Shown here in pieces: positions 1 to 6,000 of a stretch of 6,436 nucleotides of DNA (positions within the stretch are counted from its first letter, which is position 1; each line of letters begins with the position of its first letter). Below the pieces are notes generated by a model. It saw only the letters and a program-made list of their open reading frames with translations, had not been told where the DNA came from and made no database searches. The stretch is from assembly GCA_023253295.1 (NCBI GenBank), contig JALRGZ010000099.1, positions 1 through 6,436 of the forward strand. The letters run 5' to 3'. A program made the translations under genes and the position numbers. Origin of the DNA: Flavobacterium sp. (GTDB lineage: Bacteria; Bacteroidota; Bacteroidia; Flavobacteriales; Flavobacteriaceae).

Positions 1-264
1 AATAGTTGTTCCATGTGAAATTTTCGATGGAATTTTGTTTTTTTCATGATGAAATAAAAAAGCTGTTCGAAATAAAATCCAACTAACACTGCTACCAATT
101 ATCGATAAAATGAAAAGTAAATCATGATGTAAAATAATTATACCTTCCATTACAGGAGTTGCTGGATCTTGAAAAGAAATTTGTAAACGATTTGCATAAT
201 CACACAAACAATCATTAGAAAAAATAAACATTAAAGTAAAAATTGAATAAAAAAAATAACTCAT
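1..264 (-). CDS. cox2: Cytochrome c oxidase subunit II, N-terminal 88 codons (mitochondrial, cut by window edge)
   Basis: Subunit II of the terminal oxidase accepts electrons from cytochrome c through its CuA centre in the inner mitochondrial membrane. The frame is open from an ATG at 264-262 to the left edge, giving exactly 88 codons. Residues 1-20 are a hydrophobic leader. Residues 31-48 (FQDPATPVMEGIIILHHD) are the hallmark stretch before the first membrane helix. Residues about 49-71 are that helix, and 72-88 (HHEKNKIPSKISHGTTI) match the conserved loop leading to helix 2. The CuA-binding C-terminal domain lies beyond the window. The single Trp here is TGG, so nothing contradicts the standard code. 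It lies downstream of nad7 on the same strand with a tRNA-like element between them. The leader, base composition and nad7 neighbour favour a protist mitochondrion over an alphaproteobacterium. Family identity is firm; the host lineage is not. Confidence 0.9.
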   Translation of the reverse strand, partial: MSYFFYSIFTLMFIFSNDCLCDYANRLQISFQDPATPVMEGIIILHHDLLFILSIIGSSVSWILFRTAFLFHHEKNKIPSKISHGTTI

Positions 265-279
265 AAATTTTTGTTTTTT

Positions 280-325
280 TAGCCTAAATGAGAATTGAAC
301 TCATGAAAAAATTTTAAATTAGGCT
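280..325 (-). ncRNA. tRNA-like minihelix (acceptor and T arms only) between nad7 and cox2
   Basis: Read on the minus strand, the 46-base element has a 7-bp acceptor stem (AGCCTAA at 325-319 with TTAGGCT at 287-281) and no mismatches. It also has a 5-bp T stem (ATGAG at 304-300 with CTCAT at 292-288) closing a canonical 7-base T loop, TTCAATT (299-293). The T arm abuts the 3' acceptor strand exactly as in tRNA, and an A at 280 sits in the discriminator position. Only 14 AT-rich bases (318-305) lie where a D arm, anticodon arm and variable loop should be, so it cannot decode. It starts 4 bases after the nad7 stop and ends 15 bases before the cox2 ATG. Acceptor plus T arm is the part of tRNA mainly recognised by RNase P and RNase Z, so a transcript-punctuation role (t-element-like) is inferred. 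A degenerate tRNA remnant is the alternative. Confidence 0.75.
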
Positions 326-329
326 TTTT

Positions 330-638
330 TTAACGATCAATTTCTCCAAAAACGATATCAAGAGTTCCAATAATTGTTACTAAATCAGCTAATAAATGAC
401 CTTTTGATAAAAAATCTAAAGCTTGTAAATGTATAAAACCAGGTGCTTTTATTTTACAACGAAGAGCTTTGTTTGTATTATTTGTTACAAGACTAACACC
501 AAATTCTCCTTTTGGATGTTCAACCGCAGCATAAACAATTCCTTTTTTTATAGAAAACCCTTCAGAAAAATATTTGAAATGGTGTATTAAAGCTTCCATA
601 GATTTTTTCATTTCTGTTCTACTTGGCGGAGAAATTTT
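330..638 (-). CDS. nad7: NADH dehydrogenase subunit 7, C-terminal ~102 residues (mitochondrial, 5' end missing)
   Basis: Nad7 (NuoD, the 49-kDa subunit) forms part of the quinone-binding site of complex I. In the chimeric reading frame, residues about 260-361 match the family's C-terminus. The matching stretches are SPPSRTEMKKSMEALIHHFK (262-281), a Glu-Gly loop, HPKGEFGV (300-307), RCKIKAPGF (319-327), LSKGHLLAD (336-344) and the terminal TIIGTLDIVFGEIDR, where the family ends in D-I-V-F-G-E-V/I-D-R. The stop is TAA at 332-330. Family members are usually about 390-400 residues, so roughly three quarters is missing. The missing part is replaced in frame by a bacterial GH92 N-terminus, with the switch in the AT-rich stretch at 631-642. 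There is no start codon of its own that would give a functional subunit. Placement next to cox2 points to a protist or algal mitochondrial genome, since animals and fungi do not usually keep nad7 in mtDNA. Confidence 0.92.
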   Translation of the reverse strand, partial: KISPPSRTEMKKSMEALIHHFKYFSEGFSIKKGIVYAAVEHPKGEFGVSLVTNNTNKALRCKIKAPGFIHLQALDFLSKGHLLADLVTIIGTLDIVFGEIDR

Positions 639-642
639 CATA
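631..642. other. Junction between bacterial GH92 sequence and mitochondrial nad7 sequence
   Basis: On the minus strand the codons ATG AAA ATT TCT CCG run across the switch. GH92 similarity is recognisable up to about Asn-Met-Lys-Ile (residues 258-261) and Nad7 similarity from Lys-Ile-Ser-Pro-Pro (260-264) onward. The shared Lys-Ile codons leave a short stretch (AAAATTTC) that could have come from either parent, which is what a microhomology-driven join looks like. Base composition changes at the same place. No transposase, inverted repeat or attachment site is visible at the junction. The in-frame fusion carries no weight, as one join in three would preserve frame. Confidence 0.8.
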
Positions 643-1415
643 TTCAGTGTCTTATTCGTCAAGCCTTCAAAGAATAACATTGCTCCTGTTTTCTTACCGT
701 CATCCACCTGATTTTTTTCATTTGGATAAAATTTCTCGCCTTTCCAAGTTGAAAAATTGGTAAATGGCTGATCAAAAACAGCAGAAAAATAAACCGTATA
801 GGTTCCACCATTATTCCAACCTCCACGAACTTTAGTAAAACCGCGAACTTCAGTATCCGAAATCACTTCCACCTGCGAACCCACAAATTGCTGTGCCTCT
901 CTTCCATCAGGAATAATAGATTCATCCAAATACCTTCCTAAATCTATTTTGAGAGCATTTTTAGCATTCGAATCAAAAACAAATTTATAAAAGGCAGCTC
1001 TGTCCGAAGTCGTAATTTCAGTTTGAATATTCCATTTTTTTAATACAGTACTATAATATCCCAAGGCTACTTTATCGTTATCACGTAAGGATTCCTGTTT
1101 GATCGATTCAAAATCACCCGAAATAGGCATAATAGAAACATTTCCATATTTAGCTCCTCCTCCGGTTCCACTTACGTGTACCTGACTAAATCCATAAATA
1201 GGTTGTTTCATATCCGTTGTAAAACCACTATTGGCGTTCAAATCATTATCTGGTCCCGGCTTAATCATTCCATAAGGACATGATGGTCCAATAAAAACAT
1301 TGCCCAGTCCTTCGGAACCAATCATAGGATCTACAAAACGATGATTTTGTGCATTCAGACAAAAACATTGTAACAGCAAGGTTAAACAAACAAAAATGGA
1401 ATTCTTCTTCATCAT
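639..1415 (-). pseudogene. GH92 family glycosidase, N-terminal ~259 residues only, broken by fusion to nad7
   Basis: GH92 enzymes are calcium-dependent exo-alpha-mannosidases. Residues 1-22 are a signal peptide ending in Leu-Asn-Ala-Gln. The N-terminal beta-sandwich hallmarks follow: FVDPMIGSEG (27-36), GNVFIGPSCPYGMIKPGPD (38-56) and FSQVHVSGTGGGAKYG (76-91). A later stretch around residues 244-258 (KTGAMLFFEGLTNKTL) is also family-typical. Members are usually about 730-770 residues, so the whole (alpha/alpha)6 catalytic domain, with its acid and base, is absent. Translation would continue into nad7 and end at 330. The start is one of two adjacent ATG codons (1415-1413 and 1412-1410), preceded by an AT-rich leader with no Shine-Dalgarno sequence, as is common in Bacteroidota. 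It begins 25 bases after the GH28 stop, so it was the next gene of that operon. The break probably reflects a chimeric join and not decay, because the visible part has no internal stop or frameshift. Confidence 0.9.
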
Positions 1416-1440
1416 AATTTCAATTTAAATTCTAAGTCGA

Positions 1441-3018
1441 TTAGGGTATGGTTTTTATATTCGTTTCTTTCAAATCGATTTTGGAATGATTTACATTTTT
1501 CAAAATCAACTGATTACTTTTCTCTTTTGGCAAATCAATTTGTTCCATGTTCAAATTTTGAACCTCATCAAAAACAAAAGCGGGTCTAAAATCAACATCA
1601 TCCAAAGTCAATTTGATATTTTTAAAAGAAAGTCCTTTGGCGTGACGCACATAGAATCCCCAGGCTGGCAATTCGCCAAACATGGAGAACTCCGGATAAT
1701 CTTGTATTTTTTCCGGAACTTGTTCTAATCGACTAAGAGGAACATAAGCCATTCCTTTAGAAGCTCTACCCGGATAAGAAATAGTAATATTTTCTAGACT
1801 TACATTTTCTATTTCGTATCCCGGAATCCCAACTATTGAAGAAGGAAATGGGTTATGAAAAAAATCGACTTCCGGACCTCTTAAATCATAATTACTATCA
1901 GGTCGTCCAAAAGGCACCTGAACTTTGACATCTTTAATACTCACATTTTTGATACTTCCGGCTTTCTCACCAGCTCTATGTCCTAATCGAATGAAAATAG
2001 CATTTCCGGTATTGACTGCATTGATATTGGAAACCGAAATATTTTCAATCACTCCGCCATCAACAGATTCGATAGCAATTGCCGAACGAAAGGTATCTGC
2101 AACCTGAATATCTTTAACAACAACATTTTTAAATCCGCCATAAGAAGCTGTTCCAAATTTCACTGCACTGGCACTGGATTTAATGGAACAATTGGCAATA
2201 TAAATTCCGTCATTATAATAACCCGGATAATAGGATTTTAAACAAATTCCATCATCGGCAGTATCTAAATCACAATTAGTTATACTGACATTTTTACAAT
2301 CCGTAATATCAATTCCGTCATTATTCCAATAGGCACGGTTAACAATTTTTAATCCATTCAAATTCAAATTAGTACACAACTCAAAAGACAATCCCCAACA
2401 AGAAGCATTGCTTAACTGCAAACCTTCAATAACTACATTTTCGCATTGCGAAAAACGAAACAACTTAGGTCGCATCGTTTCATTTGGTCGGTTTCTACGT
2501 GTTGTATAATTGGGATCTACCGTAATTCCTGCATGGTGCAAACTATCAATATTCAGTGCTAATTGCAATCCCTGACCATCAATTTTTCCTTTTCCTAACA
2601 ATTTAATATTATTGGCTTTATGTGCTACAATTAATGCTATTTGAGAAAGATCATCTTTTTTTAGAGATTCAGGTCGGCCCGGAAACTCAATCTTAGCATA
2701 ATCCGTTGGATTAGTACTTCCTAACAAAACAGCTCCTTCATCCAAACGCAAACTCACATTGGTTTTCATCTGAATACTTCCCGTTAAAAATTGTCCTTTT
2801 GGAAAAACCACACAACCACCATTATTCATAAAAGCAGCATCTATCGCTTTTTGAATAGCAGCAGTATTCAAGGTTTTCGCATCAGCTTTTGCTCCATAAT
2901 TAGTAATAAGAAACTCCTTTTGAGATTTGGTTTTGTTTTGTGCCAAACACTTAAACCCAAATCCAAAAAGATTTACTAACAGAAGTACGAAAAGCCATTT
3001 TAATTTCAATTTCAACAT
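1441..3018 (-). CDS. Secreted GH28-family (polygalacturonase-like) beta-helix glycosidase
   Basis: GH28 enzymes hydrolyse galacturonosyl and related linkages in pectic polysaccharides by an inverting mechanism. This 525-residue protein has a signal peptide (about 1-26, ending Cys-Leu-Ala-Gln) and the family opening ITNYGAKADAKTLNTAAIQK (38-57). A right-handed beta-helix of repeated N-V-x-I turns follows. The catalytic signature is WNNDGID (231-237) followed by TADDGICLKS (253-262). D234, D255 and D256 have the same 21-residue spacing as the Asp triad of pectobacterial polygalacturonase. The usual Gly-His-Gly and Arg-Ile-Lys motifs are not seen; KFGTASYGGF (287-296) and AIAIESVDGG (313-322) occupy those places, so specificity probably differs from simple endo-polygalacturonase. 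GHRAG (346-350) is a later loop that may help bind substrate. The gene lies 25 bases upstream of the GH92 start. It follows a 246-base spacer that could hold its own promoter, though no Bacteroidota consensus was found. Exact substrate is unknown. Confidence 0.88.
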   Translation of the reverse strand: MLKLKLKWLFVLLLVNLFGFGFKCLAQNKTKSQKEFLITNYGAKADAKTLNTAAIQKAIDAAFMNNGGCVVFPKGQFLTGSIQMKTNVSLRLDEGAVLLGSTNPTDYAKIEFPGRPESLKKDDLSQIALIVAHKANNIKLLGKGKIDGQGLQLALNIDSLHHAGITVDPNYTTRRNRPNETMRPKLFRFSQCENVVIEGLQLSNASCWGLSFELCTNLNLNGLKIVNRAYWNNDGIDITDCKNVSITNCDLDTADDGICLKSYYPGYYNDGIYIANCSIKSSASAVKFGTASYGGFKNVVVKDIQVADTFRSAIAIESVDGGVIENISVSNINAVNTGNAIFIRLGHRAGEKAGSIKNVSIKDVKVQVPFGRPDSNYDLRGPEVDFFHNPFPSSIVGIPGYEIENVSLENITISYPGRASKGMAYVPLSRLEQVPEKIQDYPEFSMFGELPAWGFYVRHAKGLSFKNIKLTLDDVDFRPAFVFDEVQNLNMEQIDLPKEKSNQLILKNVNHSKIDLKETNIKTIP

Positions 3019-3118
3019 TGTATTCTATATCTCTATTTATATTCTAAAAAACACCTTCAACCTTAAAGAATTCAAAAACAAACAATTAATCAAAATATCG
3101 TTTAAAAAAAAGCAAAAA

Positions 3119-3206
3119 AATAGCACACAGATGACACTGATTAATCAAATAAGAGATTGAAATGATTCCTTCAATCTTTTATAATTGGTCTCATCTGTGC
3201 ACTATT
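3119..3206. repeat. Large imperfect intergenic inverted repeat between the DUF4861 and GH28 genes
   Basis: Outer arms AATAGCACACAGATGA (3119-3134) and TCATCTGTGCACTATT (3191-3206) are complementary at 14 of 16 positions. Inside lies a second stem, AAGAGATTGAA (3151-3161) against TTCAATCTTTT (3170-3180), 11 pairs including one G-T on the plus strand, with an 8-base loop. TGATTAATCA (3138-3147) is a perfect palindrome within the left half. The structure fills the middle of the 246-base spacer (3019-3264), about 59 bases past the DUF4861 stop. It could act as a transcription terminator or mRNA-stabilising hairpin after DUF4861, or be a copy of a dispersed palindromic repeat; the ACAGAT core resembles intergenic repeats seen in flavobacteria. 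The rest of the spacer is AT-rich with no recognisable gene or promoter motif. Confidence 0.65.
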
Positions 3207-3264
3207 TTCTGAGTTTTCAAAATTTCAAAAACCTACAAAAAATAAAGCTTTATTATCTATTTCT

Positions 3265-4113
3265 TTATTTTACGTAAGCTTCTAACTTATCTAAGTTGTT
3301 AATCTCTTTTTCTCTGGCACAAGCAGAAACAACTTCAGTTTCTAAATGTTTCGTTGGCTTTGAAATCAACAAATATTGTGTTCCGTCATCAGTACTTTTT
3401 ACATAATCCTTAGGATTGTATTTAATTGCACCTCCAACTTCAACAACTTCGGCTGCCACATCTTCAGGATGTTTACCCCAAACTGCTATATAATTGGCTC
3501 CTTTTGTAGTAGCACAATCTTTAAAATAATTCACTCCGGTAACAAACTGAACTTTTTCTCCTGTCAAACTAAAAGCTTCTACTTTAGCTTCTCTTTTTCC
3601 GGAGGTCACTGTTACTCGCACTTTGATATCCACTTTTTTTCCTTTGTAAGGCACTCCTCTTGAAATCATTTCCATATAAGAAGTGTTTGCTGTTTTACCT
3701 ACATGAGCCAAACGATTACTTACCGGATTCAATGGAACTACTTTTTCACCATCCCATAAACGAACTCCCCCTAAACCTACAGTCGCTCCTACTTTATAAT
3801 AATCGGCTCCCCATCCTTCTTTTTGTTGTTCAGCAGTTGGATACCAATGAGCCGCTTTCAACTCTAAACCTTTCTTTGCTTTATTATAAACATCAATAGC
3901 TACTTTATCACTAAAATAGATACGCAATGCCATCCATTCATTTTCTACTGCTGGACCGTGATGTCCAATCGTTTGATATAAATCTCCTGACTCCGAACCT
4001 ATATCCGTTAGATAGCTAATTTTATCAGCTTTCATATACAAACTTGCGTCTGTATTATTCTGTGCAAAACAAAACCCACTAAACAGCAAAGCAGCCATAA
4101 ATGATAATTTCAT
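3265..4113 (-). CDS. Secreted DUF4861 family protein
   Basis: The product has 282 residues with a signal peptide (about 1-18, ending Cys-Phe-Ala-Gln). The mature part is beta-rich with few hydrophobic helices, so it is probably a soluble periplasmic or secreted protein. Family-like stretches are HHGPAVENEWMALRIYF (51-67), an aromatic AAHWYPT block (87-93), GWGADYYKVGATVGLGGVRL (100-119) and a strand-rich second half with KVRVTVTSGKREAKVEAF (144-161). I recognise these as DUF4861, a family of uncertain biochemical activity that recurs in Bacteroidota pectin and other polysaccharide-utilisation loci. The conserved HHG and aromatic residues suggest carbohydrate binding or catalysis, but this is inference. 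It lies between a lyase-like gene (79 bases upstream) and GH28 (246 bases downstream). The ATG at 4113 is fixed by the signal peptide; it is preceded by ATTGAAATT, which also precedes the downstream GH92 start. Confidence 0.78.
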   Translation of the reverse strand: MKLSFMAALLFSGFCFAQNNTDASLYMKADKISYLTDIGSESGDLYQTIGHHGPAVENEWMALRIYFSDKVAIDVYNKAKKGLELKAAHWYPTAEQQKEGWGADYYKVGATVGLGGVRLWDGEKVVPLNPVSNRLAHVGKTANTSYMEMISRGVPYKGKKVDIKVRVTVTSGKREAKVEAFSLTGEKVQFVTGVNYFKDCATTKGANYIAVWGKHPEDVAAEVVEVGGAIKYNPKDYVKSTDDGTQYLLISKPTKHLETEVVSACAREKEINNLDKLEAYVK

Positions 4114-4136
4114 AATTTCAATTATTTATAGATTAA

Positions 4137-4159
4137 ACTTAATTTTCGTAAAATTAAGT
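4137..4159. repeat. Perfect AT-rich inverted repeat upstream of the DUF4861 gene
   Basis: ACTTAATTTT (4137-4146) and AAAATTAAGT (4150-4159) are exact reverse complements around a 3-base CGT loop. The repeat lies in the 79-base spacer, 23 bases before the DUF4861 ATG and 33 bases after the preceding stop. Its low G/C makes it a weak hairpin. It could be a protein-binding operator, an mRNA processing site or a chance AT palindrome. Confidence 0.5.
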
Positions 4160-4192
4160 AAACTTTCCACAATGCCTAAGATTTATTAGATA

Positions 4193-5986
4193 TTAACCTA
4201 TAGACATCTTATGATGAAAAGGTGTAAATCCAGTAATGTAAACATGAGCACCTTCTGTTCTTAAAGTCCCCTGATGATAGGTATACTCTTCACTATCCAA
4301 ATTGTTCACATTTTGATGTTCTACTAATCCCGGCCCAATTATTATACTATCAGTTCCCAAACTCAATTTTGCATTTCCTGATTTCAGGAAATAATTTCCT
4401 TTTTCGCCCAATGTTGCACCTGAAATAGCAATTCCTTCTTTGAAACACATTTCAATAGTGATTTCTACATTTGGCGGACCATCTACTTTGAAATCCAAAT
4501 CCAGCTTCCCATTATTTTCTTCAACTTCGATGACAGTTGTTTGTGTTTTCACATTAGAACTAAGCCGGTGTTCAAAATCCATTTTATTCCAAAATCTGCC
4601 ATCCTTAGATTCCGATAATTGATAATCGCCATCGGCTCTACAAAATTCAGGCGCCATCGGCTGATAATAATCGGCTTCTTTGGTTTCTTTCAAAATGTAT
4701 TTGTTCCCTACTTTTTCAATTCCATCACTACTGAAATAGCCCATTCTAAAAAAAGAGGAAGACAATCGCATGTATTTAAGAATAGCTTCCCCTTTTCGAT
4801 ACGTCAGGAAATTAGGGTTTGATGAACGCCCTGACACTATCATAACAGGTTTGTCGTTACCGCCAAATAAGGTAATTGAAGTATTCCCTCTTCTAATTCG
4901 GGCCAAATTGGTCAGCGCAAAAAACTGCTCAAAATCTTTTTCTAATTGATAATCAGCCAGAACTTGTTGTTGCAACGCTGGCGTTTCCATAAAAGCTGCC
5001 AAAGAATCGGTTAGAATATATTTTTCAAAATCAGGACTTTTTTCTATCAAATTCACCATATAAATGAATTTAGGATTTCCTGTATGAATCGCCATAAAAC
5101 GGTATTGCAAATAAAACTTAGAAACTGTAAGATTCATAAACTGGTCTTGTCTTCTTGAATCTACTGTAACCAAATCACCATTAGGTTCGGTATGATAGTA
5201 GTAGGTCATTAAATTCTTTTCTACAATATTCAACAACTCGGGTTTATTAAGTAATCGGGCCATTGTAATCAATGCTTTATCAATTACTGCCGAATATACT
5301 CCGCTTCTTTCTGAGAAATGTCCGTCCTGATTAAGATAAATTCCTTCTGCCAGCCATTGATTGATTCTGTTAACATATCGAATATCAGGATACAACGAAT
5401 TAATATTTGCCAAAGCTGCACTTACTACCCATCTATGATTAGGCGTATGCACTCCACCTGTTATCATGGCTTCGCCGGCATTTTGAATAAAGGTTTTCAG
5501 TTTATTTCTCACCTCATCCAAATTCTTTTGTTTATTTTGTTTTAAAACAGCTGCTGCCAGACAAATGTATTCCAAAACAAAAGCAGTATCGGGTGGAGAT
5601 TGTCTATTCCCACCTGCATCTACAGTTCCATCACTGTATTGTCCTTTCAACATTGCATCTGCAAATTGATTTAAATGTTTTGCAAGAAGTTCCGATTTAT
5701 AAAACTCTGAGGTTGTATATGAAATCGAAGCCGATAACACAGCTATATTAGTTGCCAAAGAACGAAAACCACTTACACGAGGATCCATATCTAAAAATGA
5801 TTGCTGAAGAATACTTTTTACTTTGGCATCATTATTCAAAACTAGTTTCTTCATCAGACTTTCGTCTATTTTCATTTTATTAGAATCAAACAATGATGTA
5901 CCAGCAAAAACAGTATCACTTACTAAAGCTCCTACTAATGACAGACTTCCTAACTTTAAAAATTCTCCTCGGCTAATTGGACTCAT
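4193..5986 (-). CDS. Secreted polysaccharide lyase-like (alpha/alpha)-toroid protein, family unassigned
   Basis: The product has 597 residues. The N-terminus (SRGEFLKLGS, 5-14, then a hydrophobic stretch ending near Val-Phe-Ala-Gly, 26-29) resembles a Tat signal in which the second Arg of the S-R-R-x-F-L-K consensus is Gly. Residues about 40-345 are predominantly helical, with blocks GNRQSPPDTAF (126-136), GGVHTPNHRWV (177-187), DGHFSERSGVYS (221-232) and TVDSRRQ (274-280). The Asn-His-Arg and Ser-x-x-Tyr pattern recalls the active-site cleft of (alpha/alpha)-toroid lyases such as heparinase II/III-like and alginate-lyase-like families. Residues about 355-597 are beta-rich, as in the sandwich domain of those enzymes. 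I cannot assign a CAZy family, and a glycoside hydrolase with the same fold is possible. It starts 14 bases after the GH92 stop, so the two are almost certainly cotranscribed. The ATG at 5986 is chosen because the signal sequence begins there. Confidence 0.6.
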   Translation of the reverse strand: MSPISRGEFLKLGSLSLVGALVSDTVFAGTSLFDSNKMKIDESLMKKLVLNNDAKVKSILQQSFLDMDPRVSGFRSLATNIAVLSASISYTTSEFYKSELLAKHLNQFADAMLKGQYSDGTVDAGGNRQSPPDTAFVLEYICLAAAVLKQNKQKNLDEVRNKLKTFIQNAGEAMITGGVHTPNHRWVVSAALANINSLYPDIRYVNRINQWLAEGIYLNQDGHFSERSGVYSAVIDKALITMARLLNKPELLNIVEKNLMTYYYHTEPNGDLVTVDSRRQDQFMNLTVSKFYLQYRFMAIHTGNPKFIYMVNLIEKSPDFEKYILTDSLAAFMETPALQQQVLADYQLEKDFEQFFALTNLARIRRGNTSITLFGGNDKPVMIVSGRSSNPNFLTYRKGEAILKYMRLSSSFFRMGYFSSDGIEKVGNKYILKETKEADYYQPMAPEFCRADGDYQLSESKDGRFWNKMDFEHRLSSNVKTQTTVIEVEENNGKLDLDFKVDGPPNVEITIEMCFKEGIAISGATLGEKGNYFLKSGNAKLSLGTDSIIIGPGLVEHQNVNNLDSEEYTYHQGTLRTEGAHVYITGFTPFHHKMSIG

Positions 5987-6000
5987 AGATATTTAGTTTA

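Noticed and set aside
280..325. Reading the small hairpin as an armless tRNA-Leu with anticodon CAA in the loop TTCAATT
   Set aside because: The base after the putative anticodon is T where a purine is expected, the hairpin abuts the 3' acceptor strand with no spacer, and the loop fits the T-loop consensus exactly.
1..640. Alphaproteobacterial (Rickettsiales-like) origin of the cox2 and nad7 segment
   Set aside because: nuoD and coxB belong to separate operons in those bacteria. The tight nad7-cox2 linkage with a tRNA-like spacer fits a mitochondrial genome better, although a database search was not possible.
330..1415. A genuine bacterial fusion protein or a natural transfer of mitochondrial DNA into a flavobacterium
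   Set aside because: nad7 lacks most of its length, GH92 lacks its catalytic domain, the mitochondrial part continues with a processing element and cox2, and no mobile-element signature is present. An artefactual join explains all of this more simply.
3019..3264. Bacteroidota-type promoter (TAnnTTTG with an upstream TTTG) before GH28
   Set aside because: No minus-strand match to TAnnTTTG was found by eye in this spacer; AT-rich near matches were not convincing.
1486..3899. Plus-strand open frames opposite the GH28 and DUF4861 genes
   Set aside because: They are short, low-complexity translations antisense to clear coding sequence, with no family resemblance or initiation signals.
4440..5545. 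Plus-strand open frames opposite the lyase-like gene
   Set aside because: They are antisense shadows of a long, well-composed reading frame, with no recognisable protein features.
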